Assembly: GCF_030056705.1 (NCBI RefSeq)
Contig: NZ_JASHIC010000022.1
Location: forward strand, 1 to 64,000
Direction of reading: 5' to 3'
From: Flectobacillus longus
Lineage (GTDB): Bacteria; Bacteroidota; Bacteroidia; Cytophagales; Spirosomataceae
DNA length: 64,000 nucleotides
Part shown: piece by piece, positions 8,354 through 16,916 of the stretch
How the letters are laid out: every line of letters starts with the position of its first letter
Numbering within the stretch: the stretch's first letter is position 1
Translations under genes and position numbers: made by a program
The notes under the pieces: model-generated
Database searches by the model: none
What the model was told of the DNA's origin: nothing
Seen by the model: the letters and a program-made list of their open reading frames with translations, nothing else

Positions 8354-9316
8354 TTGGAGTTATTACCACATGATGCTTCAGGAGTACAAGTATACTCAAG
8401 CAAAAAAGACCAATATGATGATTTAGCCGTTAAAATATCAGGTAATAGCCTAATATTTAATGACTATCAATCTCCAACCACTAAAACTTTAACCCTTAAA
8501 ACCGACAATAATGACCAAACAACCCTAGTTGAAAAATGGCTATTTGAGAAGGCTAAAGTGATGGATGAGGGTACAAATAGTAACGACATATTAGACGATG
8601 AAACATTCAAGAAATATGCTAAATTAGCTGGTATTAAAGATTTTATTGCATTCAAAGCATTTACGGTTGTAGAATCTGGTGGAAATGGTTTTTTTGAGGT
8701 TGAGGGCAAGAAGGTTCCTAAGTTACTATTTGAAAGGCACTTAATGTATAAGTGTTTAAGAGATGGAAAAATTTGGGGAGTTGTTGCCAGTAATGACCCA
8801 AGGAAAGATAATAATATTGTACTTTCTGAATTATTGGAAAATAGACCAGAAATAGTTTCAAAAACTGGTTTTGAATGGTGTAAAAAATGTTCCTCTTCAA
8901 ATACTTACGTCATTAAAGGCGAGAATTGTGAGACCAATAGTCATAACGAAATTTGGTTTTATAACAATTGCTATATCCCAACTACAGAAAACTATGAAAA
9001 AAGGTTTTTAGAAGCTGTTGAAATTCACAAAGAATGTGCATATATGGCTACTTCATGGGGAATAGGTCAAGTTATTGGAGCAAATTTCAGGAATGAATTT
9101 AACTCAATAGACGAAATGGAAAAGGAGTTAATGAATGGTAATAGTTCATCTCAACTATTCATAATGGCTTCATTTATAAAAAATAATAGTACTTTAAAAA
9201 ACGCAATAAATGATAAAGAATGGGCAATTGCCGCATCTGAATATAATGGACCAAATTATTCAAAAAATAAATATGACGAAAAACTTAAAAAAGAATATGA
9301 AAAACTTAAAAAATAG
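8354..9316 (+). CDS. Orphan toxin tip E: DUF3380-type N-acetylmuramidase
   Basis: The frame is open from about 8318, and residues encoded just upstream of the TTG at 8354 (GDICID) match the linker of cassette A, so this too is a 5'-truncated tip. The linker then differs from the others. Residues 84-320 resemble the phage-type N-acetylmuramidase domain (DUF3380): AFTVVESGGNGFF with the likely catalytic Glu E107, LLFERH, MATSWGIGQVIGANF, and WAIAASEYNGPNYSKNKYDEKL near the end. A cysteine-bearing insertion lies around residues 175-200. The end overlaps the start of the immunity gene by 20 bp. Confidence 0.7.
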   Translation: MELLPHDASGVQVYSSKKDQYDDLAVKISGNSLIFNDYQSPTTKTLTLKTDNNDQTTLVEKWLFEKAKVMDEGTNSNDILDDETFKKYAKLAGIKDFIAFKAFTVVESGGNGFFEVEGKKVPKLLFERHLMYKCLRDGKIWGVVASNDPRKDNNIVLSELLENRPEIVSKTGFEWCKKCSSSNTYVIKGENCETNSHNEIWFYNNCYIPTTENYEKRFLEAVEIHKECAYMATSWGIGQVIGANFRNEFNSIDEMEKELMNGNSSSQLFIMASFIKNNSTLKNAINDKEWAIAASEYNGPNYSKNKYDEKLKKEYEKLKK

Positions 9317-10113
9317 TTTAATCATTACCCTTGTTTTTGCCAATTCGTTATTTGGGCAAATTAATAATCTTGAATATTCTAGCAGTAAATACCGATATTC
9401 GATAGCTATGGAGATTCCTCATAATTTTGATAATATACGTGAGATGTTAAAAGTTAAATTTGAGATTGAGCGTTTAAAACTTGAAGAATATCAAAAAAAA
9501 AGGGATAAAAGTTACTATTCAGACAGAAATGTAAATATCCCATATTCAGTTGCTTTCAATATTGATTCAATATAAAAATTTTGTAACGTTAGTGTATAAA
9601 GTAATAGAAGAAAACTCAATTCCTGGTAATGATGATTTTTATTTTGAGGTATTGAGATTTTATAATTCTGGTAATGTATCATATCAAGATGAAGTAAAGC
9701 ATTACTTGAAAGAAGATGAACTCAAAATCTTTAAATTACTAGAAAATAGTTTAAATGGTTGTAAAATATTTCAAAGACCTTCAATAATTGACAATTTTAT
9801 TATTCCGAGAGACTCTCTAAGTTTTAATATTCTGATTTGGAAGGGATTGTTGGACGTAAGTACAGAATTGTGTATAGAAGATAGAAAATGGATAACAGTT
9901 AAAAAAAATACAGAGTTAGGAAAGTATCTTTTCGATTTCAAAAAAGTTATTTCTAAAACTATGATTAATCTTTCTCCCAACAAACCTACCAAAATGTACC
10001 TCATCAAAGGCGATGAAGTAGGGGTATTAGATGATAAAGGAGAATGGCTCAAGATTCGTTATTATGGTAAAAAAGTAGTGGAAGGCTGGATAAAGCGAAG
10101 CGATGTAGATTAG
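9297..10113 (+). pseudogene. Frameshifted immunity protein E with SH3-like module
   Basis: The first part starts at ATG 9297 (MKNLKNSLIITLVFANSLFGQ, a signal peptide) and stops at 9575. The second part, in the +1 frame, is open from 9535 to the stop at 10113 and ends in the shared SH3-like module. The indel must lie between 9535 and 9573; no slippery heptamer is evident there. If real, this copy gives no complete immunity to the muramidase upstream; a sequencing error is the alternative. The N-terminal domain is unlike those of the other four proteins. Confidence 0.6.
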
Positions 10114-10164
10114 GTTTTCAGAATAATGTTACAACAGTGTTGGGTACTGTTACAGAAGTGTTGG

Positions 10165-10200
10165 TACGCTTGACTCTTAATGAGTTAAGCGTATTTTTTT
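10165..10200 (+). terminator. Terminator at the end of the cassette array
   Basis: A 12-bp stem with one mismatch (10165-10176 with 10182-10193), a 5-nt loop and a run of seven T residues. Confidence 0.85.
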
Positions 10201-10271
10201 GTATAAGATGTGATTTTTGAGGTCTTGTTACGTATCAACAAGATTAATTAAAGCTCTTAAATCGCAAAAAA

Positions 10272-10694
10272 ATGGCATTCACTACAACCAAGTGTTACAA
10301 ATGTGTTGGTGGCACTATATCATGTGATAGTTGTGCGGGTAATTTGATAAAATACGGTCGAGATATACGAGGAAAACAGCGTTATTTTTGTAAAAAATGT
10401 ATCAAATCTACCGTCTTGTTTTATACCTATCAAGCTTGTCATGTAGAGACAAATCCTAAAATCATCGCATTAACCAAAGAAGGGGTTGGAATACTATCTA
10501 TGGCAAGGCTTTTGTCTATTTCAGCCACCACCATACTCAAACGAATAAAAAATATTGCTTCTTCTCTTTTTCCTCCTACTCTATCAAACAATCAAGAATA
10601 TGAAGTAGACAAACTAAAAACCTATTATCTCCAAAAATCTAACCCTATAAAGCAAGTTGGTAGACTAAGCGCTCTACCATCTTGCTTTGATTAG
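10272..10694 (+). pseudogene. IS1-family transposase remnant (N-terminal part)
   Basis: A 140-residue frame starts with two CxxC pairs and the block IRGKQRYFCKKC, the zinc-finger signature of IS1 InsA-type proteins, followed by a helix-turn-helix (ILSMARLLSISATTILKRI). Similarity ends near YEVDKLKTY (residue ~125), where the catalytic part of an IS1 transposase would begin; the last residues look unrelated. No terminal inverted repeats were found. It marks the right border of the toxin array and may record an insertion that helped assemble or cut the region. Confidence 0.7.
10649..10688. repeat. 16-bp imperfect inverted repeat
   Basis: Arms 10649-10664 and 10673-10688 match at 15 of 16 positions around an 8-nt loop. 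It sits between the IS1 remnant and the stop of the convergent lipoprotein gene. There is no T run on either side, so termination is uncertain. Confidence 0.5.
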
Positions 10695-12290
10695 CTATTT
10701 AGATGGTTTAAGTTTTTGGAGTTGCTGTTGCTGCAGTTCATATAATTTCTCTCTACTCGTAGGTTTAGAAAGCCTTATGTTTGAACTGGAATTTTTGAAT
10801 TTATCTGCAAAGCCACATCCTGCATTGATATTTGCACTTGTTGCCACAGATGTATTAGTAAATACATTACCATTTTTTCCAAATCCTGCTATATATTTTA
10901 TTCCATAACAATTTTGGGCGGATACTTTGTTATTTTTATTAGATTCTGGTTGGATAACTTCAACATGAGTATAGAAATCATATTTTTTGTTAATAAAGTT
11001 AGATTTGTCGATTAATATGTTGGAATTGCTCCCCCAACTAATAACATTGATTTCTGGATCATTAAATTCAGATTCAGAAATATTGACATTACAGTTATCT
11101 TGATGAATAAATGAGTTGAAATAACTATTTCTAAAAGTTAAATTTTTCAAATTTAGTGGAGCGCTAAATGGATAGGTAACCACCTGTATACCTGTCATAA
11201 AATTATTATCAAAAAGTATATGGTGGATATCAATGATTTTGGGCTGGATATGATGATTCATGTATATTCCAGTAAAGGCACTTTGTACATAACAATAAGA
11301 TATTTCTATATCCCCATCGACCACAATTCCACCCCAAGAGCTATCACCTAGTTTGTAGTTTTCTCCCTTAAGGATTATGATATTAGACTCATCACCTTTC
11401 GCCACTAATTTTCCTCCTAGGACAATAATGTTTATACCTGGTGAAATAGTCTTAACGGTGATGATACTCCCAGGCTTTATTGTAAGCGTTAGACCTTCTG
11501 GAATGACGATACTTCCTGTTAAATATATGTTGCCAGCCCAAGTTTCATTACGAGTAAGTCGATGTCCTTCTATATTGCCTGATTTGGTGTCATCATAATT
11601 AACCTTAATATTTACTTGAATTGATTTTCCTATAACTCCATTTACTTTTGGAGTTATAGTGACTGTAGCCGTTTGGTTGCCCGCTGGAGCGGTTAAAGTA
11701 TTGATTGTAAGTTTTAAAGAGTCAGTAGTGGATAAGCTAGCTGAAGCCTTGTCTAACAACAACCAAGGCTTATCACTTACGGCATCGTAAGTTAAATTTT
11801 CAGAACCTACTTTGGAAAACTTCAAATACAGAGATTTATCTGTTTTTATTGTTCCGAAATCCAGCTCAGAAACAGATGTAACCAAAGTTGTTACTTTGTA
11901 AATACCTTTCACTTTCACAGTGATATTTGATGAAGGTGTACCATTAATAACTGGTGTAATAGTTAAAGTAGCAATATTTTCGCCTTCCAGAAGGTCAGTA
12001 CTACTGATTAATGTATTAATACTAACAACTTCTTTACCGTTGGTGATGGTGCCACTAGATTTAGAGATTTTTACCCAATTTTTGTCTGAAGCAATCGTGT
12101 AACTGATCGTACCCTCCCCAGTTTGTATTATGTTAAAAGTTGAATTTGAACTAGAAGTAATAGCTCCCATTTCGATTATATCGCTTGAAACATTCATTGT
12201 TGGAGGAGCAACATCTTGACTTTTACATGCACCTAGTAAAATGATAAAGCATAACAAGAAATAACTGTGTAGTGTAGTTTTGATTTTCAT
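10695..12290 (-). CDS. Surface lipoprotein with Ig-like (BACON-type) repeats and a beta-helix
   Basis: I chose the ATG at 12290 (MKIKTTLHSYFLLCFIILLGAC), giving a lipoprotein signal with lipobox LLGAC; longer starts at 12299 and 12332 exist. About 530 residues follow: two Ig-like domains of roughly 100 residues (motifs KNWVKISKSSGTI and KPWLLLDKASASL, typical of BACON-type domains), then from about residue 235 a series of short beta strands with asparagine ladders (LKNLTFRNSYFN, ISESEFNDP) consistent with a right-handed parallel beta-helix. No catalytic motif was identified. It may bind extracellular polymers. It stands alone and faces the IS1 remnant. Confidence 0.6.
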   Translation of the reverse strand: MKIKTTLHSYFLLCFIILLGACKSQDVAPPTMNVSSDIIEMGAITSSSNSTFNIIQTGEGTISYTIASDKNWVKISKSSGTITNGKEVVSINTLISSTDLLEGENIATLTITPVINGTPSSNITVKVKGIYKVTTLVTSVSELDFGTIKTDKSLYLKFSKVGSENLTYDAVSDKPWLLLDKASASLSTTDSLKLTINTLTAPAGNQTATVTITPKVNGVIGKSIQVNIKVNYDDTKSGNIEGHRLTRNETWAGNIYLTGSIVIPEGLTLTIKPGSIITVKTISPGINIIVLGGKLVAKGDESNIIILKGENYKLGDSSWGGIVVDGDIEISYCYVQSAFTGIYMNHHIQPKIIDIHHILFDNNFMTGIQVVTYPFSAPLNLKNLTFRNSYFNSFIHQDNCNVNISESEFNDPEINVISWGSNSNILIDKSNFINKKYDFYTHVEVIQPESNKNNKVSAQNCYGIKYIAGFGKNGNVFTNTSVATSANINAGCGFADKFKNSSSNIRLSKPTSREKLYELQQQQLQKLKPSK

Positions 12291-12332
12291 AAGAAACATT
12301 TTTAGACTGTTTTGTTTAATTAACCAGAACAT

Positions 12333-12791
12333 AATTTTAAGATTATGCTCTGGTTAAGACGGTCAATGGGAACTTATGATACCTATTTTTTTAAATAAAT
12401 ACTTTAATGATTTTGAGCTTTGGAAATTATTAGATGTTTTTTCAGAAAACAATCTTGTAATCAGCTCCTTAGGAGCGACAATTTGGTAGGCTTGAATCCA
12501 TTATCTGACCTATTGAGCACTGTAGGTGTGAAAGACCTCAAGATAGCTGACTTCAACAATGAAGGTAATGGATAGATAGGAGTCGAGAAGAGTATTTTGA
12601 AAGGAGAAAAGATATAGAATTTTGATTAACTTCCTCTAAACACTTGGTACTGAATATCATATACTAAATAGATGATATTCGTGATAAGATAGATTACTTT
12701 TTAGAATAAAATACTAAAACTCCTACTAAGCCTAAAAGTAAGCTACTTACAATTCTTTTAAGTTATAATGACTTTGAGTTCCAACCTTCAT
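12333..12791. other. 459-bp gap with degraded coding traces
   Basis: Both flanking genes are on the minus strand. A small palindrome gctccttaggagc lies at about 12464-12476. On the plus strand a short frame reads VKDLKIADFNNEGNG before a stop near 12575, which resembles a decayed FG-GAP-like repeat, but too little remains to name a gene. Nothing else was recognised. Confidence 0.4.
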
Positions 12792-13709
12792 TCAATTAAA
12801 CGACTGCTTGAATTCAATAGGAGTCAGATTCGTTTTTTTCTTGAATATTTTATTGAAAGATTGCGAATGCTCAAAACCTAGTTGATAAGCTATCTCAGAA
12901 ACCGATAGGCTAGTTGCGGTCAAATATTCTTTGGCTTTTTCGATTAGCTTTTCATGAATATGTTGCTGAGCATTTTGTCCTGTATGTGCTCGAAGCATAT
13001 CGCTTAGATATCGGGGTGAAACATTTAATTGCTCCGCCAAATATTCCACAGAAGGAAGACCTTTGCTAAGACCTTCTTCTCTGTTGAAATACTCGTCTAG
13101 TATTTTCTCCATTTGGACAATCAAAGCATTATTCACGATTTTTCGTGTAATAAACTGACGTTTGTAGAAACGATTACTATAATTGAGCAATACTTCTATA
13201 TGTGATACAACTAAATCTTGACTAAAATCATCGATATTTCCGCTGAGCTCTTCTTTAATATTATCAAATACCGAAAAAATAATGAGTCGTTCTTTTTCAG
13301 ACAAGTGCAAAGCTTCATTAGCTGAATACGAAAAAAAACCAAATGATTTTATTCGATTTGCAAGCGAATACCCTCTCAGAAAATCTGGATGAATAAGTAA
13401 GGTATAACCTGTATAATCTCGTTTGTCGTCGGAACACGCTATCACTTGATTAGGAGATATAAACGATAAGCCCCCTTCTGCACAATCATAATATCCTTGC
13501 CCATATTTTATTTTTCCTAAAGGATTTATCTTATAGGATATTTTAAAAAAATTGGGAAGGATTGACTTAGGCCACTGTTCATGTGGCATCGTGATATCAG
13601 CATAATTTACTAAACTTACCAGAGGATGTAAGGGCTTAGGGAAACCCAATGCCTTGTGCATCTCTGAGATAGAATTCAATTTGAGCGGTATGTTTTTTTC
13701 CTTTTTCAT
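12792..13709 (-). CDS. AraC-family transcriptional regulator
   Basis: About 305 residues from the ATG at 13709 (MKKEKNIPLKLNS); a longer start at 13754 would overlap the SnoaL-like gene. The N-terminal 190 residues form a cupin-like sensing domain. The C-terminal 100 residues carry two helix-turn-helix motifs (VEYLAEQLNVSPRYLSDMLR and SVSEIAYQLGFEHSQSFNKIFKKKTNLTP split by a linker), the AraC signature. It probably controls the SnoaL-like and oxidoreductase genes upstream on the same strand (inference). Ligand unknown. Confidence 0.85.
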   Translation of the reverse strand: MKKEKNIPLKLNSISEMHKALGFPKPLHPLVSLVNYADITMPHEQWPKSILPNFFKISYKINPLGKIKYGQGYYDCAEGGLSFISPNQVIACSDDKRDYTGYTLLIHPDFLRGYSLANRIKSFGFFSYSANEALHLSEKERLIIFSVFDNIKEELSGNIDDFSQDLVVSHIEVLLNYSNRFYKRQFITRKIVNNALIVQMEKILDEYFNREEGLSKGLPSVEYLAEQLNVSPRYLSDMLRAHTGQNAQQHIHEKLIEKAKEYLTATSLSVSEIAYQLGFEHSQSFNKIFKKKTNLTPIEFKQSFN

Positions 13710-13734
13710 AATCAAATATAGGAAGTTCTTTTGC

Positions 13735-14217
13735 TTATTGTTCAGGAAAAGCAAAGGTCAAATCATGATAAATACGATGTGTGGTTATTTTCCATGTTCC
13801 GTTTTCTAATTTCAATGAAGGCTTGTAATATCCTGATTCTGTTGGGATAACGCTTCCTTTTAGACCAACTGTACCTACAGGCCAGTCACCTTCAGGGCGG
13901 ATTGCCCCGACAGAGTCAAAGCGTATAAATTGGGCATCCATTTCGGCGTAATCACCCTCTACTGCGATAATATGGTCATGGGTGGTATGGTGACTCCAAC
14001 CTTTGGGAGGATGTGGTTTCATTAGATTTGAAATGGCATTAGCAATTTGTTCTTTGCCATTCAGCACAAATAATAGAGTCGGGTTTCCTGCATTTAAGTC
14101 GTATATTTCTACTTTTCCATTTTGTATAAAAAGTTGACTTAATGTTTCGCCATCAAGCGCATCTGCGGCTCTGACATATTGGGCGAGTACTTGTTGAACT
14201 GCTCTTTCTGGACTCAT
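13735..14217 (-). CDS. SnoaL-like / NTF2-fold protein
   Basis: 160 residues. It has an N-terminal helix (VQQVLAQYVRAADALDGETLSQLF) followed by beta-rich sequence with HHTTHDH in the middle and WKITTHRIYHDL at the end, the pattern of SnoaL-like proteins in the NTF2 superfamily, which bind or isomerise small hydrophobic molecules. No signal peptide, so cytoplasmic. It lies 25 bp before the AraC gene and downstream of two oxidoreductases, suggesting a small-molecule conversion unit. Substrate unknown. Confidence 0.7.
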   Translation of the reverse strand: MSPERAVQQVLAQYVRAADALDGETLSQLFIQNGKVEIYDLNAGNPTLLFVLNGKEQIANAISNLMKPHPPKGWSHHTTHDHIIAVEGDYAEMDAQFIRFDSVGAIRPEGDWPVGTVGLKGSVIPTESGYYKPSLKLENGTWKITTHRIYHDLTFAFPEQ

Positions 14218-14240
14218 TTGATATTTATATATTTTATTTT

Positions 14241-14779
14241 ACTAAGTAATCGTGCAAAATAAGATTTAATTTATGTGTTTAGGCACTAGGCAACAGGCAC
14301 AAGGCAAAGAGTGTTAAAATATTTTTTAATAACCACAGCCATGCTTTTTTCCAAAGCCCACCACCGAAAGCCGTTACCTGAAAGCCCAATCTTAAATTTT
14401 ATTTTGCCTACTAACTTAAGTAATCGTGCAGAATAAGATTTAATTTATGTGTTTAGGCACTAGGCAACAGACACAAGGCACAGAGTGTTAAAATATTTTT
14501 TAATACCCACAGCCATGCTTTTTTCCAAAACCCACCGCCGAAAGCCGTTACCTGAAAGCCCTAAGCCCAATCTTAAATTTTATTTCGCCCACTAACTTAA
14601 GTAATCGTGCAGAATAAGATTTAAGTTATGTGTTTAGGCACTAGGCAACAGGCACAAGGCAAAGAGTGTTAAAATGTTTTTTATTACCCACAGCCATGCT
14701 TTTTTCCAAAACCCACCGCCGAAAGCCGTTACCTGAAAGCCCAAAGCCCAATCTTAAATTTTATTTTGCCCACTAACTT
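14241..14779. repeat. Three tandem copies of a 174-181 bp intergenic repeat
   Basis: Copies begin at about 14244, 14418 and 14599, recognised by the marker taatcgtgc at 14247, 14421 and 14602. Each contains ggcactaggcaacaggcac, the block agccatgcttttttcc and a purine-pyrimidine patterned stretch (ccgaaagccgttacctg), and ends with cttaaattttatttt. They have no coding capacity and separate the SnoaL-like gene from the NmrA-like gene. A diverged relative lies at about 55195-55350. Confidence 0.85.
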
Positions 14780-14805
14780 TGTTATAACATTTATATTAAA
14801 AATAA

Positions 14806-15690
14806 TTACCCAAACATAGGTTTGAGGATATGTTGAGCAAACTGCTCTAATGAAGTGTGGGTTGTAGATTTTTCATTACGAACACCTTCATTAAAATATC
14901 CTTCATTGATAGATTTATAGCGCTCTGTAATCAGTGCCGCTCTACTTTCGGACATTCCTGCTTTTAACAAGGCATTTTTGTACGCTTCGTAAGCGTATTG
15001 TACATATTCTATTGATGGCTTACCGATGGTATTTCCCACTATTGTGGCAATTTCGGTTTGGCTGTAGTCTCTATCACCTAGTAAATCTTGGTACGATTTG
15101 CCAGTAAAATCTAGCTTTAGCAATCGTTGTGTCGCAAAATCGGCAATATCATCTGTAGCAATTAAACCTGTTTTGACTTCTGGGCGTAAAGGGGTAGCAA
15201 TGGTATTAAATAATTTCAGGGAGTCAATCAAATTCTCCATAAAACCTTCTGCTCTAATACTCAGCACATTGATGTCATTTGGCAGACTATTCAGGCGAGT
15301 TTCTTGTCTTCCCAACCCTCTTACGGTACCTGTGTGCAACACATCATGAGCCCCTTGAGACGAAACAAATACAATATTTTTAACCCCTGCATTGATGATT
15401 GCCTGATATTGAATCTCACCTAGTTGGTCTTGAAAAGCCCCAAAATCCAACGTTTCTTTGTCTGGAGGTAACATTAGGAATACAGCTTCAGAATCAGAAA
15501 ATGAGGCTGTCAAAAAGTCTACATCATTCATATTTCCTAGAGCGATTTCAGCGCCTAATTCTTTTAAAGATTCTAGACTTTGGGCATTTCGACCAATTAC
15601 TCTAATCGATTTGCTATTTTTGAGTAAAGCTGTAGCTATTTTGAAACCAATCTTACCAGTGGCTCCTGTGATTGTTATCGTGTTATTCAT
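14806..15690 (-). CDS. NmrA-like NAD(P)-binding oxidoreductase
   Basis: 294 residues. It opens with a Rossmann nucleotide-binding motif (TITGATGKIGFKIA) and continues with VIGRNAQSLESLKELGAE and VFVSSQGAHD, the pattern of atypical short-chain dehydrogenases of the NmrA/azoreductase-like group. The classical YxxxK active site is absent, as usual there. Cytoplasmic. Its start codon overlaps the stop of the upstream SDR (TCAT at 15687-15690), so the two are co-translated. Substrate unknown. Confidence 0.8.
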   Translation of the reverse strand: MNNTITITGATGKIGFKIATALLKNSKSIRVIGRNAQSLESLKELGAEIALGNMNDVDFLTASFSDSEAVFLMLPPDKETLDFGAFQDQLGEIQYQAIINAGVKNIVFVSSQGAHDVLHTGTVRGLGRQETRLNSLPNDINVLSIRAEGFMENLIDSLKLFNTIATPLRPEVKTGLIATDDIADFATQRLLKLDFTGKSYQDLLGDRDYSQTEIATIVGNTIGKPSIEYVQYAYEAYKNALLKAGMSESRAALITERYKSINEGYFNEGVRNEKSTTHTSLEQFAQHILKPMFG

Positions 15691-16505
15691 GATTGTAGTT
15701 CCAATTTAAAAGTTTGTAACAGCTGTTGAGCCTGTTTCTCAGGACTTATTATTAATCTTTCTTGATATAATTGATTGGCATCAGCTCCAGCTAGATATCT
15801 GAGTTGGCTCTTTTGGTCGGTAGCAGCCTCATAGATGACCGACGCAATCTGTGTTGCAGTCGAAAATTGGCTACTACGCTCTTCACTGTAGCCTTCACTT
15901 ACTTTTTCGACTAGAGTTTGATAAGCAGGATGCGTTCCTCCATCTAACGAACGACCCGCAAAATCGGTTTGTATTCCTCCTGGGGCAATAATCTTTACTC
16001 GAATATCAAACTTAGCTAGCTCATAAGCCAGACTCTCCGAGAAACCATCAATAGCAAATTTTGTAGCAGAATAAATCGAACATGTAGGATACCCAAGCAA
16101 GCCAAACATAGAAGTAATATTGATAAACATGCCTTTTTTACTTTGACGAAAAAACGGAATGAAGGCTTGTGTAACTCTAATAACTCCTAGTAAGTTGGTA
16201 TTGAGCTGACGGTTAATTTGTTCGTCGGATAATGCCTCCAAAACGCCAACTAAACCATAGCCCGCATTATTTAAAACAACATCTATGTCATGCTGCAATA
16301 GCACTTGCTGAATGGTACTTTCAATTTGAGTAGGGTTAGTAACATCTAACTTTAATACGGTAATATTGTTGAGATGCGTTAATTCTGTTTCGTTTTCTGG
16401 ATTTCGCATTGTAGCAAAAACCCGCCATCCTTTTGCTTGAAAGAATTTTGCAGTGGCTTTGCCCAAGCCACTAGAAGCTCCTGTAATAAAAATAGACTTT
16501 TGCAT
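15687..16505 (-). CDS. Short-chain dehydrogenase/reductase (SDR)
   Basis: 272 residues, classical SDR. It has TGASSGLGKAT at residues 8-18 for the cofactor, NNAGYG near residue 80, a catalytic Ser in NITSM and the catalytic YSATK motif near residue 145, then APGGIQTDF. It should reduce or oxidise a carbonyl or hydroxyl substrate with NAD(P). First gene of a minus-strand unit with the NmrA-like gene, divergent from the susC operon. Confidence 0.88.
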   Translation of the reverse strand: MQKSIFITGASSGLGKATAKFFQAKGWRVFATMRNPENETELTHLNNITVLKLDVTNPTQIESTIQQVLLQHDIDVVLNNAGYGLVGVLEALSDEQINRQLNTNLLGVIRVTQAFIPFFRQSKKGMFINITSMFGLLGYPTCSIYSATKFAIDGFSESLAYELAKFDIRVKIIAPGGIQTDFAGRSLDGGTHPAYQTLVEKVSEGYSEERSSQFSTATQIASVIYEAATDQKSQLRYLAGADANQLYQERLIISPEKQAQQLLQTFKLELQS

Positions 16506-16623
16506 ATTTGAAAGAATAAAAATGATAATGCAAAAGTCTAAAGAAGTAGATAGATAATTGTTGCCAAATTGAAGTTGCTTGTAGCCGAAATGACGTTGAT
16601 CTAGTTACTTATATTACTCAATC

Positions 16624-16631
16624 TATATTTG
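16624..16631 (+). promoter_or_regulatory. Possible -7 element for the susC operon
   Basis: TATATTTG fits the Bacteroidota TAnnTTTG element and lies about 285 nt upstream of susC. If used, the long leader would contain the hairpin at 16758-16800. No clear -33 TTTG partner was found, so this is weak. Confidence 0.3.
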
Positions 16632-16757
16632 TAAATCCTCATTGAAATACTAAACATGATTTGGTCATAAACGCATCTTGTTAAATCTTAAAACATACAG
16701 ATGTGATATCCTAATTTTAGTCAGACAAGACGTTCATTAGTATTTATAATTTTATTT

Positions 16758-16800
16758 CACTCAGACAAAAAGTGTCATATTGACACTTTTTGTCTGAGTG
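16758..16800. promoter_or_regulatory. Perfect 20-bp inverted repeat between divergent SDR and susC
   Basis: Arms of 20 bp (16758-16777 and 16781-16800) are perfectly complementary around a 3-nt loop. The flanking genes both point away, so a terminator is not expected, and no T run follows on the plus strand. The arm unit tcagacaa recurs 40 bp upstream at 16721-16728. It is either an operator or a leader-RNA hairpin of the susC operon. Confidence 0.6.
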
Positions 16801-16916
16801 CTAAACATAAGGAATACATATTTGAAGATTTGTGCTAATGTATTCTATCTACATGACTTTACTTTGCACAGTAATTTTATATTATTTATTAAATGAATCA
16901 TATTTTACTCTAATGT

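Larger units (their letters stand above)
2988..10113 (+). repeat. 129-nt direct repeat, five copies, encoding the SH3-like immunity C-terminus
   Basis: Copies lie at 2988-3116, 4651-4779, 6252-6380, 8139-8267 and 9985-10113. Each is exactly 42 codons plus stop and differs only at scattered bases, while the DNA just upstream of each copy is unrelated. Copies D and E share a variant (gtagtrgaagg in place of actatcgaagg), which groups them apart from A-C. These repeats form the right-hand homology arm of each cassette. Confidence 0.85.

Noticed and set aside
9535-9573. Programmed frameshift in immunity gene E
   Set aside because: The shift is +1 and no slippery heptamer or stop-dependent signal was found; mutation or sequencing error is more likely.
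10649-10688. Hairpin considered as tRNA arm or integron attC site
   Set aside because: No cloverleaf or CCA-type end, no integrase gene, and no attC core motifs; only a simple imperfect inverted repeat.
12480-12580. FG-GAP-like repeat gene fragment
   Set aside because: Only about 15 residues (KIADFNNEGNG) resemble the motif before a stop; too short to call a gene.
14241-14779. Tandem repeats as a CRISPR or coding repeat region
   Set aside because: Units are about 175-181 bp, nearly identical throughout, with stops in all frames and no spacers.
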